Shown: positions 11,477 to 22,000 of the stretch, one piece after another
Numbering within the stretch: the first letter of the stretch is position 1
Layout: each line of letters begins with the position of its first letter
Source of the DNA: Pseudozyma flocculosa PF-1
Lineage: Eukaryota; Basidiomycota; Ustilaginomycetes; Ustilaginales; Ustilaginaceae
Direction of reading: 5' to 3'
Length of the DNA stretch: 64,000 bases
NCBI RefSeq assembly: GCF_000417875.1
Contig: NW_006920890.1
Coordinates: 245,898-309,897, forward strand
Position numbers and translations under genes: made by a program
The notes under the pieces: model-generated
Told to the model about the DNA's origin: nothing
Seen by the model: the letters and a program-made list of their open reading frames with translations, nothing else
The model's database searches: none

Positions 11477-13935
11477 CGAAGTACCATTCCTCTCAATGGA
11501 CATCTTCTCGGCGCATCCTGCTGCATCGCCTCAGCCTCTCCATGCTATCTCATCTGCGCGTGCTGTTCCTCGATGAGACCGAGGACGAAAGACGACGTGC
11601 GAACAGCTCAGCTACCTTGCATCCCCCCAATGAACACCTTGCACTACCACCACAGAACATCAGTCTGTGATCTTCTGTTCCTGTTCTGACGGCATCCGCT
11701 GCTGTCTGACCACGGGGGCAATCCAGGTGCTGCGGTTTTTTCGCCACCGTGAGCTAAAAAGACACCTTTGCATTATGTCTACTTTTTTCGCACGACTTTT
11801 CACCGAGCACGACTCGTGCTCCTCTTTGTTCGATATTGTGCGGGAAAGAGAGGCGAGCAAAGATATCCATTCATTACATGGCTTCACTGCCATCGAGGCT
11901 TTTTTCTGCTGAGTTTTATCTTGAGCTGACGGTGATTGGCACGGTCCGCGGTAGATATTCTTTTGCTGGTGTAGGCAGTCGATGTGCAAGCCTCGGACCG
12001 CGCGGTCTGCAAGCTTCAATCGGAATCGGTGCTAGCGTCTGATGAGCATGAGTCGAGGAGCACACAAGACGCTCAGGCGGTAATCCGAGGCGGCTAGAGT
12101 TGCGACGGCGGAGCGGGCACGCGCAATCGAGGGGATCGACACAAGCCGGACCGGCCGAACCCCCCACTGTTATACGTGATCAACTGACGTTCAACGAGCG
12201 CCCTCGCCATTTGTCGACCCCCCGTTGTCGGTGCCTGGCTCGTCGCTCGGGGTGGCTTGCGTGCGAAGGAAGGCCAATTGATCTCGCCTCTCAGCCGCCA
12301 ACCGGGTCTACTCGCGCGATCCGGTGAGCAAGGCGCCGTCAAGAAGCCGCCAACGGAAGTGCTAGGGTACCTAGCAAGATCAGGAACAGGCCGGTGACGG
12401 TGTGCGACGCACCATCTGGCGGTGCTCATGATGCTGATGCGGCGGCGGCGGCGGCGGCGGTCAGGGGAAGCGCACCCAGGAGAAACTCGAGAACGTTCTC
12501 CGTTCGCCCCGCTGTCTCGTTTCTAGGTACGCCCGCTATGCTGTTGGACCGATCTGCCAGCCTTCGTGCGCCGTCAGCCTCCGATCGCATGCCTCATCCG
12601 CGACGCTCGCGGCATGGACCACAGGGCCGGGTACGGGCGCAACGAGCCGCTGGTCGAAAGACGAAGCGAGAGCGCGAGCGGAACTCGCGGTCTGTGTCGG
12701 GGCGGCATCGAGCGCCGTGATGCAGGACAAAGGGCGCGGATAACTCTCTGCTCTCCGTCGTGTACGAGAGAGAAGGACGGCATAGACCAGCCAGCATGGA
12801 GTTGTCCGGGCCGACGGCACGCAGCTGGGCGTTTTGTCGCTCGGAACGTGATGGCCATCGATCAGAAGGCGGCACCGATGAGCGGGGCATGCTGTAGGCT
12901 GGCTGCCGGACCTGGCACCGCCATGCCGTGCTCTGGCCGGCTTCGAGGCCGGCGCCACCGTCTCGCCCATCATATGGATCGATGCTGCTGCCCGGCAAAC
13001 CTCGATCTGTGCCGGAAGAAGCTCGCGTAGGCTATTCCCCGCTCGCTGATCTTCCCGTACGCAGGCACCGAGCCACTAGTCCTGACGAGGGCCCTCCTCG
13101 AGGTCGAGAGATGCTGCTCGCCGACGCAGCCCACATACACAGACGATGCGGTCGCGAGGTCAACGATGGGAAAGGGAGGTCGTGCTTGCGTTTGCTTGCT
13201 GTGGGCAGATGCATGGACCTTGCGGCCACACGGCGCGTGCAAGGCTGCCGATGGAGCCGCGCTGGCCGGCCGGGTGGCGGGGCAGACGACGGCACGCAGC
13301 TGTGCCAAGCGGCGCGCCGCAGCAGCTACAGTAGCTCCCTGCCTTCTGCATGCTGCTGCAGCCGAGAGGTGCCAACGCGGTTGGGCGCAGCTCTGGTTTC
13401 AGGTCCCGAAAAGTCATGCTGCACGCGACGCCCAGCCCAGGACAGGCCGGCGAGGACGGGGGGGGGCACTCGCCTCGACGCCCAGCAGCAGCGCGGAGCA
13501 GCAGGCCTGTGGCAGCAGATCGATGAACTGAGGAGGGCCGTTGCAGCCCGCCTTGCCTGCGCTCTCAAAGATGATCGACGGCCTCGTGAGTATTCGACGA
13601 TATCAAGGCAACAGATCGATGTTATGTAGCGCTCACGAGCGCTGCCCTTCTGACAGGAACGCGAAACGGGCGCGGATGAAAGGTGCCTGGACGTGGCTCG
13701 ACGCCGACGGTCGCACGTTATGGTGGGAAAGCGGCGAGACGATTCCCCCCTTGTCTGGCTGGCAAGACGGCAACCTCGCGCGAGCGGCAGGCCAAGGCAA
13801 GCAACAAGTTAAGCAGCACGTACGTACGCTAAGCAAGCAAAGCAAAGCAAGGGGCGTCGACGGCGATGCCGCGCACGCAAGAAACGGGGGACACCGGCCG
13901 TGGCGCCGGTCACCAAGGCCAACGGAGCTTTGCCT

Positions 13936-13964
13936 TTGCCTGCCTGCCTGCCTGCCTGCCTGCT
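13936..13964. repeat. TGCC tetranucleotide microsatellite
   Basis: About seven consecutive TGCC units are read directly in the sequence, in a gene-free region. Similar shorter TGCC/GGCA runs recur elsewhere (7199-7212, 38937-38951), so the motif is common in this genome. Confidence 0.9.
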
Positions 13965-15274
13965 TCACCGTTTGCTGGCGCCCGTGTGACGCGCTGCTCA
14001 TGCAAATGGACGGGGCGCTTCGAGATGCAGCAGCATCGCACAAGCTCGGCACGCACAGCCAAGCAAGGCAGGCGGTCAGCCAGCACGTTGAGCGCGCGGT
14101 TGTCACTCGCTGCTCCCCGGCGGCCGTGGTCCGATCGGCTCAACCTCGCACCGCCCCCCCCGCCTCCCGATGGCAACGACCCCTCCGTGCGGCAACGACG
14201 ACGACAAAGGGCTGAGCAAACGGCCCAAACGACCTTTCTCGGCCATGCTTCCCGGCGCCAGTTCACCGCTTAACTTGCGCCACCTCGAGGAAGGTCAACG
14301 TCGCTGTGGAAGGGGCGCAGTCTTTGCATGCTTTTGTTCCTCGCGGAAGAAAGTAACCTACTGGTGGCCCTCTACATAGATTGCGCTTCCGATCAACTTG
14401 CTTAGCCTGGATTCGCGCAGAAAGTGTGGGCTTCTCTGTGCTTTTCGGAGCTTGGCCAAGCGAGACCACCAAAGGGTAGGGACGGCGTGCACGCCACCAC
14501 CCTCGAATCGCCGGCCACTGGACCGAACCTTGGCGATACCGGTGCAAAGCCCTACGAGGAGCATGAGCATGCATATGGCTGCACCAGCATCGTCCTCGAT
14601 GCAGCCTTTGTCGCCAACTGCACAACCACCACCGTATGTACCACCACGCCACAGGCAGGGAGGACGGCAAACGTACGCTGGTCGTACGGAGCCCAGAGTT
14701 CATTTCGGGACCGGCGCGGCCAAGAAAATGAAGACGAGCGGGGCTAGGCTAGGCCGGGCGGGGCGTCGTGTTTGCGCAGAGGAACGGGGCGGCGGCTTGG
14801 CGGGCGGGCCGAGCGGCTGCAGGCCTCGACAGGCCTGCCCTGACCCTGACAGGCAACGCAGCAAGCAAGCGAGCAAGCAAGCAAGCAGCAGCGGCGCGCA
14901 AACCAGACGCACCGCCGCCTGCCTCGTCCTCGCAGCTCCTGTGTCGTGCAGGTCGGCAGGCGGACGTACGAGCGGGCGGGCAGTCCCCCCTTCCCCCTTT
15001 CCCTCGCCCCCTTCCTTCCCTCGGGCGCCGTCGAGTCCGCCATCGTCGCCCCGTCGCCCCGTTGCCCCCTTTGTGTGCGCGACCAGCTGTTCCTTTGAAG
15101 CTCCTCTAGCCCAAGCTTGGCCCCCCTGTCCTTCCGTCCTTCCACCACCATCCGGTTTTCGTTCGCCCTTGCCCCCTTCCTCGTCTCCTAGGTTGATCCA
15201 GGACTCGCTTCCCTCTGCCCTCTCTCCCTCGTCTCTCCGTCGCCTAGCGCCCAGTCGCCCCTCCATCCTCTCGA

Positions 15275-15282
15275 CATATATT
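15275..15282 (+). promoter_or_regulatory. Possible TATA element of the Ser-rich DPBB gene
   Basis: CATATATT stands out in a GC- and CT-rich stretch 317-324 bp before the ATG at 15599, and is followed by a CT-rich leader. The position is plausible if the 5' leader is about 280 nt; the transcription start is unknown. Confidence 0.35.
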
Positions 15283-15598
15283 CATCCTACCTCTCCTGCT
15301 GTGCAGACCTTCTCGACCTACCACCAACCCCCTCCCCCTCTCCATCGACCCGCTTACGCGCTTCGTTTTCCCCAACCCTTCCCTCTCTCCTCTTTTGACG
15401 TGATCGCGGTTCAGCGCCTTTGACAGGCAAGCCGTCGAGCCCGCTCCTCTTCACTGGAAGCCAACGAGCCACCCCCCTCTCTCCCTGTCCCATCAGTCAC
15501 CGTCTTTGCATCGACATCGCCGCTACGGCAATAGCATAGCCTCGACACCAGCCTCATCACCTCAGCCTCCTACACTCAACCGACAACCCATCGTCATC

Positions 15599-17910
15599 AT
15601 GGCACCCATCGCCAAGACCGTCTGCATCGCCCTCGCGGCGATTGCGCTTGCCTCGGTCGGCCCCCAGCAGGCCCAGGCCAACCAGCTCAACACCCGACAC
15701 GCTTCCGCTGGCGGAAACGCGTACGTCAACCTTCACTCGCACCAGCGCCGCATGCAGCGCAAGGTGCGCAGGCACGGCAACGGCGCCGACGGCAGCTACA
15801 GCACCACCACCAACCAATCGTCGAGCAGCCAGAGCTCGTCCAACCAGAGCAGCCAGAGCAGCCAGAGCTCCTCGTCGAGCAACCAGAGCAGCTCCTCGTC
15901 CAAGTCCAACGAGAGCTCCTCGACCGACGGCAAGGGCAATACCACCGCCACCAAGGACTCGCAGAGCCAGCAGTCCCAGTCCCAGTCGGCCAACAAGGAC
16001 CAGTCGAGCTCCCAGGACGCCAGCTCCTCGAACAGCTCCAAGGACGCCAGCTCCTCGAACACCACCTACGGCGATGGCTCCACCAAGTCGAGCGAGAGCG
16101 CCAGCGCCCACCAGGATCAGTCCCAGGACCACAAGGACGACAAGTCCAGCTCCGCCCAGTCGAGCAGCAGCGACAACAAGCAGCACTCGAGCTCCTCGGT
16201 CACCACCGGTAACGGCCAGACCGACTCCAAGAGCAACTCGGGCAAGGAGAACTCGTCGCAGCAGGCCAGCAACGAGTCGGCCGCCTCCAACGCCTCGCAC
16301 TCGGACAGCACTAAGGACTCGGCCTCGCAGTCCGACTCGGCCAATTCGGCCCAGGGCTCGTCCAAGGACTCGAAGTCGTCGCAGTCCGAGTCCAAGAACG
16401 ATTCGAAGGACTCGAAGTCGAGCTCGTCGTCCAACGAGCAGTCGTCCAAGGACTCGGAAGCCTCCAGCCAGGAGTCCCACTCGAGCGGTGCCAGCTCTGA
16501 GGGCAAGCAGGGCAGCAACAGCTCCAGCGGCCACAGCGGCAGCGAAGAGGGCCACCAGGCCGCCAACAACGGCACCGCGAGCGCTGGCGCCTCGGGCGCC
16601 CACAACAGCACCTCGAGCGGCAACGTCTCGGGCAGCGCTGGCAGTAGCAACGCCACCTCGACCGACCTGTCTGGTGCTCACAACGCCACCTCGACTGACC
16701 ACTCTGGCTCTCACAACGCCACCGGCTCTGCCAACGCCACCGACGTCTCGTCTGCTGGCAACTCGACCTCGTCCGCCGGCAACTCGACCTCGTCGAGCGG
16801 CAGCGGCAAGGGCTCCACCATCAAGCTGCCCGAGGACTGCGACGAGAACGAGGGCGGCAAGGGCGCGTCCAACTCTGGCTCTGGCAGCCCGTCTTCGGAC
16901 AAGCCCAAGGACGGCAAGGGCAGCAGCACATCGTCGGGACAGACCGGCTCCACCGGCGAGACTGGCTCGAACAACAGCTCCAACGAGTCGGCTTCGTCCA
17001 ACAACAGCAATGCTTCGTCGTCGGGCGACCAGTCGTCTTCCTCCAACGGCCAGACCGCTTCGTCGAGCGGCGCTCAGACCGGCGAGGACGACTGCGAGGA
17101 GGGTGACGAGTCTGGCAACGGCGCTTCGTCGGGCACCACCTCGGGCTCGGGCTCGGGCTTGGGCTCTGGTTCTAGCTCTGGTTCCAACTCTGGCTCTGGC
17201 GTTTCGTCGGGCTCCAACTCGTCTTCCGGCTCCAAGGGTCAGCACTCGTCTGGCCACAAGGGCAACCACGCATCCGGCTCCAACTCTGGCTCTTCGACTG
17301 GTGTGAAGTCTGGCGGCTCGAGCTCCAACTCGGGCTCCTCCAACTCGGTTGACCAGTCGCAGTCGTCGGCGTCGTCGTCCAACGCCGCCTCGTCGTCCTC
17401 TGGCAGCAACCACAGCAGCAGCAGCAGCAACGGCTCGTCGTCGACATCGTCTGGCAACAACAGCGGCTCCTCCGCCGGTGATGACGAGGAGGACTGCGAC
17501 GACGACGAGGACTCGCCCGAGGCTGGCGCCGAGGAGGACTGCGATGACGAGGAGGACAGCACCCCCGCGCCCACCGTCGAGGACGACTGCGAGGACGAGG
17601 GCAGCGACAACGCCTCTGGATCTGCCGCCCCCTACACCCCGCACAAGGCCTCCGCCCCGTCGAAGGACGCCCCGTCTGGTGCTGCCCCGCCCCAGAAGAC
17701 CCCGACCAAGAGCGGCAACCAGCCGCAGGCCGCCGCTGACAAGCCTGCTTCCAGCTCGTCCACCTCGCCCACGCCCAAGGCCACGCCCAAGGCCAAGCAG
17801 TCCAGCACTCAGGCCAAGGGTCAGGAGCAGCAGCAACAGCAGCAGCAGCAGCAATCGAGCCAGAGCCAGTCGTCTTCGTCGTCGCAGCAGTCTTCGTCGT
17901 CCTCGTCGTC

Positions 17911-17941
<31 letters not shown>

Positions 17942-18268
17942 TCGAGCAGCTCGAGCAGCAGCATCGTGACCGGAGGCTTTGCCACGTTCTACACCCAGAA
18001 CGGCAACGCCGGTGCCTGTGGCAACTACAACCCGGACACGGCCATGATTGCCGCGCTGCAGTCGTCCGAGTACGCCGGCGGCAGCAAGTGCGGCAAGATG
18101 GTGCGCATCTTCCGCGCCGACAAGCCGGGCGCCGAGGTGGTCGTCAAGGTGGCCGACGAGTGCCCCTCGTGCACCAACCAGCAGTCGATCGACCTGTCCA
18201 AGGCTGCGTTTGAGAAGATTGCCACCGTCGCCGAGGGCATGGTCCCGATCAAGTGGGAGTACCTCTAA
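15599..18268 (+). CDS. Secreted Ser-rich protein with C-terminal double-psi beta-barrel
   Basis: The product is an 889-residue, intronless secreted protein. Residues 1-26 form a signal peptide (MAPIAKTVCIALAAIALAS…AQA), with a basic stretch (RRMQRKVRRHG) behind it that could be a processing site. Residues ~60-785 are Ser/Asn/Gln/Gly-rich, ending in a poly-Ser run, and probably heavily O-glycosylated. Five short acidic blocks each carry a single Cys (EDC or DDC) at about residues 412, 497, 630, 645 and 662. The last ~100 residues are an RlpA/barwin-like DPBB domain: GGFATFYTQNG, GACGNYNPD, KVADECPSC and IDLSKAAFEKIA are typical. Fungal DPBB proteins are extracellular and bind cell-wall polysaccharide or act as expansin-like or effector proteins; an enzymatic role is not shown. 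I chose the ATG at 15599 over an in-frame ATG at 15506 because the signal peptide then starts the protein. Confidence 0.9.
17877..17965 (+). repeat. Ser-coding microsatellite (AGC/TCG)
   Basis: Alternating TCG/TCC and AGC codons give an almost pure Ser run just before the DPBB domain. Replication slippage here would change linker length without a frameshift. Read directly from the sequence. Confidence 0.9.
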
Positions 18269-19097
18269 GCGATCTTAGCCCGTCGTAGCGCGCCGTTAGG
18301 ACCTGGACCCCCCTCTCTCGGCCGCTGTGGCCCTCGCCGCTTCTCTTCGTCTGCTCTTTCTGGATCCAAGCCTCTCCTTCCCAGCGTCACCGTCATTCGT
18401 TTTGCCTTGTCGATCTTTTTGCTTTCGTCACGTTGCTTGTAGAGCCGCTCCTCCTCCCACGACTCCTTCCTGTCCATTGTCGCCGCGGCCGTTCCTCGGC
18501 CCGCCATCCCTCCACTCTTCCGCCATCACACTCCTCCTTTTTCTCCCTCCGCGGTCGTCGTCCTCCCTGCCCTCCCTCCCTCCCTCTCTCCGTTCGACGC
18601 AGCAGGGCAAAGAGGCGCTAGCGCGGCGGTCGCCCGGGTGTCCAGGGCGTCGAGGATCCAACCCCCCCTTCTCTTCCGTCCGAGGGCGCTGGCCCGTCCG
18701 GGACGCGTTTCGAGAGTGGGGGGGTAACTCCCCTCGTCTGCCACTGTCGCATCCTTCAAAGGGCGGTCCGACTCCGGTGCTCTTTCTTCCCTCGTTTCCA
18801 AGTCGACGATGCTCGGGAGCGGACGTAGAAGGGTTGACGTCGACGTAGGGCGTGTCTCGAGCTACGAGATCCCCTTTCGTCCCTCTCTCTCGATGACCAC
18901 CACCACCACCGCCGCCTCGAGCCCCGTTCGTCGTGACACCACTTTCCCTCGTCTCTGTCCATGATGGAAAATCTGGAACCTCGAACCTTCTCCCCTCCTC
19001 CATCCCTCGCTCGTCGCTCTGTCTGTGTTTGAGAAGGGATCAGATGCATTCGAGACGATGAAAAGGGTACGGCCTGACGATGCGATAGGTCTCCTCG
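18269..19097. other. Convergent 3' intergenic region, pyrimidine-rich
   Basis: This 829-bp stretch lies between the stop of the DPBB gene (plus) and the stop of the kinesin (minus). It is strongly CT-rich on the plus strand at 18,300-18,600. ORFs of up to 191 codons here overlap on both strands and show no domain. Nothing else was found. Confidence 0.5.
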
Positions 19098-22000
19098 CTA
19101 CCCACCGCCACCGCCGCCACGGCGAATAGTTTCGAGTAAGCCGCGAGCCGACTCTCCGCGATCCATAAACAGACCCTTCCTCATCGACGCCTTTCCCGGC
19201 TCCTCGGTGCGGCAAGACGACGTCGACGCCGCCGCCGCTGACGACGACGAGGACGAGTGCGAGTGCGAGTGCGAGTGTGACGAGATGACGATGGTGGACG
19301 AGCGCGAGAAGCGCATGGCCAGGCGCGACGGCGCAAACGGCTGCGTCTGCAACGGCAGAGACGATGCGGCGTCGCTCTCGACGTCGTCGACCCCGTCGCC
19401 CGGCACCATCGCCGCCGTGCCGTATGGGCTGGTCTCGTCGAGATGGTGCTGCGCCAGGCCGCCATCGTCCCGACCTTGGCTCTGCTTCGCCGCCGCAGAG
19501 GCAGAGGGCGAGGCAAAGGTGGTGCTGCCCCCGCTACGGGAGCCGCCGCTCCCGCCGAACCGCTGCGAGAGGAGCTTCTCGAGGAACTTCTTCTCGTCCG
19601 CCTCCGCGTCTCCCTCTCCCTCCCCACCACCTCCTCCTCCTCCCGCCAAGGCGTCCTTCGTCGAGGGTGAAGCGGGGTCGAGGTCAAACTCGTCCTCGTA
19701 CCTCTTCTGTCCGCCACTCGACGAGGCGAGGCGAGGCAGACCCAGCAAAGCCTCGGCCTTTCTCCTCGCCTCGCTCCGCGTCTCCCTGTTCGGACTCTGG
19801 ATCTCGCATCCCGCCCCCTCGAGACCCAGCACCGCCCCGCCCCTCTTGACGGCCTTGGCCTGCGCCGCAGTCCTCTTCTTGCCCTTCTTGCCCCCGGCCC
19901 CCTCCCGGTCGCCGTCGTCGTCGTCGTGCAACGAGGCTCGCTTCGCAGCCTCCCTTCGGACGACGACGCGATCCTTGAGCGTCACCTCGAACAGCGTCTT
20001 GTTCTCCTCCTCCCTGCGCTGCTCCTCGGCCGCGACGAGCGAGAGACGCCGCATCTCGGTCTCGACGGTCGACGACACCGTCGATGCCGACAGGCCGAGC
20101 GTCGTGGCGCACTTGACCAGGTGCGCCAGCTTGCCCGGTCCGCTGCGGGAGTACGGGAAGGGTCGCGCGCACAGCGTGCACCGCACCAGCGGTCGGATGC
20201 TCGTGATGGGTATGTGCGAAAGGTCAACAGGCGTAGCGTCCTCGATCGTTGGCGCCACCGTTGTCGCTTCCGTGGCAAGGGGGTCGGCCAGTGCGGCAAG
20301 CGGAAGCGCCAGCGCCAGCGGCTCGGCGGAGTCGGGAGTCTTGGTTCGTCGCGTCTTCTTGGCCGGCGTGGTGCGGGTGGCCCCGTCAGCCGCCTTGCGT
20401 GTTCGCTTGGCTTTGGGTTCAGCCGGCAGCGTGCTTGTCGAGGTGGGATCCGCCCCGTCGACGCTGGCCGACTTGCGTTTCCTTCGGGCTTTTGGCGGGG
20501 CGGCGTGGATGACGGGTGGAGTAGCCTTGGAGGCGGCCGGGCCGTCGTAGCTGAAGTGTGCGACAGCCCGTGCGAACGTCGAGTCAACCGCGTCGCCTTC
20601 GTCCTCTGCCTCGTTCACGTCCGCTTCTGCAACGCCGGGCGTGTCACCCCGGATCGGCGAAAGCTCCCGCTCCGGCGCTTGCTCTGCTGCGACATCCGGC
20701 TCGGCCTTGACCTTCTTGGTCGCTCTCGTCGCTGCCTTGCGAGCCGGCGCTGGTCGTGCAGAGGGCTTGACGGTGACGAGATACTCGCTTTCGTCGCCGA
20801 CGTCGTCCTCGTCCATCACGAAGACGTCGCTGTCTTCTGATGAAGAGGAAGACGAGTGGTCGCCGGCGTCCGGCTCGTCGTCCAGCGAGCTGCGCTTGAC
20901 TCGTCGTGCTGCCGGCTTGGCAGTGGCTGAGGCGGCGCCGGCTCTTGGAGCTTTCGCCGTAGTCTTTGCGCGGCGAGAGGACGAGGCGTCCGCCGTGGTA
21001 GTTGCTGCCGCGCTGGCCGCAATCGCCTGCTCCACACAACCTGACTCGCCTTGCCGGGCCTGCTGGTTTGCTGGAGGCAGAGGCAAGGTCAAGGGTGCCT
21101 CGCCTTCGATGGCGTTGAGCATCCGCATCTCGATGTCCAGGTGCCTCGGCAACTTGGCCTTCGCCCCTGCGGTGCCCAGGCCCTGCTTGTCCTCGCGCTT
21201 CCGCTTCGCCCTCAGCTTCTTGAGGTCGATGCCGAGCGAGAGGGCCTCCTTGCACTCCTTCACCCTGCCGGCCAGCCTCTCGTTGCTTGGAGCGTAGAGG
21301 AGCGCCTGCTCGTAATGCTTGAGCGCCTCTCGCAGAGCATCAACCCCACCCTTTTCCTCGGCCATCCGCGCCAGCAGGACGGCGGCCCTGGCTGTCTTGT
21401 TCCTCGTCGCTGGCGAGAGGAGATCGGGCAGCGCAGCTGATGTGCTGAGCGACTCTGGGGCCGTCGATGCGCTCTGCTCAGCCAGCCGCCGCTCGAGCAT
21501 CTCGAGACGGGCTTCGAGCGCCGTGTAGTCTGGCGTCTTGAGATTGGACGAGGTCGATGCGGGGGTAGCGCTGTCCATTCGCGCCTTCTTCGGCTCGGCT
21601 GAAGCATGTGCCGCTTTCATTGCGGCTGTGGCTGGCGGGAGGGGACGCTTGAGCGGTTTGGCGTCCGTGGTCAGCGTTTGCAGTGGCCGCTGGGAGATGA
21701 TGTTGGCATTCTTCGTGGTCAGCGGTGCTCGCGCGCCGTTGCTCTTGCCGAGCGTCGGCTTGGGCTGCGAGGCGGATCTCGCGAGAGCGGCGCTGGCGAG
21801 CGGTTTGAGCGGCCGGGCGGGGGCAGGCTGGCTGGCCGTGAGCCTCGATGCTGGAGGAGCCGACAAGCTATGGCCGCTGCTGCTGCTGCTGTTGCCGCTG
21901 CTGCTCTGGCTGTTGACGCCGACCCGGTTCTCGACAGTCTTTGTACGGCTGGCAAAGTTGAGCGTGGCAACAGTATCGTTGTAGAACTTGGCACCGGGCG

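Larger units (their letters stand above)
11477..15598. other. 4.1-kb region without recognisable genes
   Basis: No ORF here shows a protein domain or a codon pattern that stands out from its antisense frame. It holds simple repeats: GCG runs near 12440-12460, AGCAAGCAA-type repeats at 13800-13855 and 14858-14890, and TGCC repeats at 13936-13964. From about 14,980 to 15,598 the plus strand is strongly pyrimidine-rich, which fits a long leader and promoter for the secreted protein that follows. No tRNA box pair was found by eye. The large gap before an extracellular-protein gene may be an extended regulatory region. Confidence 0.5.

Noticed and set aside
12536..13629. Overlapping ORFs on both strands, up to 233 codons
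   Set aside because: Several frames are open at once, codon usage is uninformative and no domain or splice structure supports a gene.
14398..15423. 341-codon plus-strand ORF
   Set aside because: Low-complexity Ser/Pro/Arg translation of a pyrimidine-rich promoter; matched by open frames on the other strand and not conserved-looking.
15557..17854. 765-codon minus-strand ORF
   Set aside because: Antisense of the Ser-rich DPBB gene; its composition (Arg/Val/Ala/Gly) is the mirror of Ser/Asn/Gln codons.
19207..20840. Plus-strand ORFs opposite the kinesin (447 and 304 codons)
   Set aside because: Shadows of the kinesin coding strand; Ser/Arg-rich without a domain.
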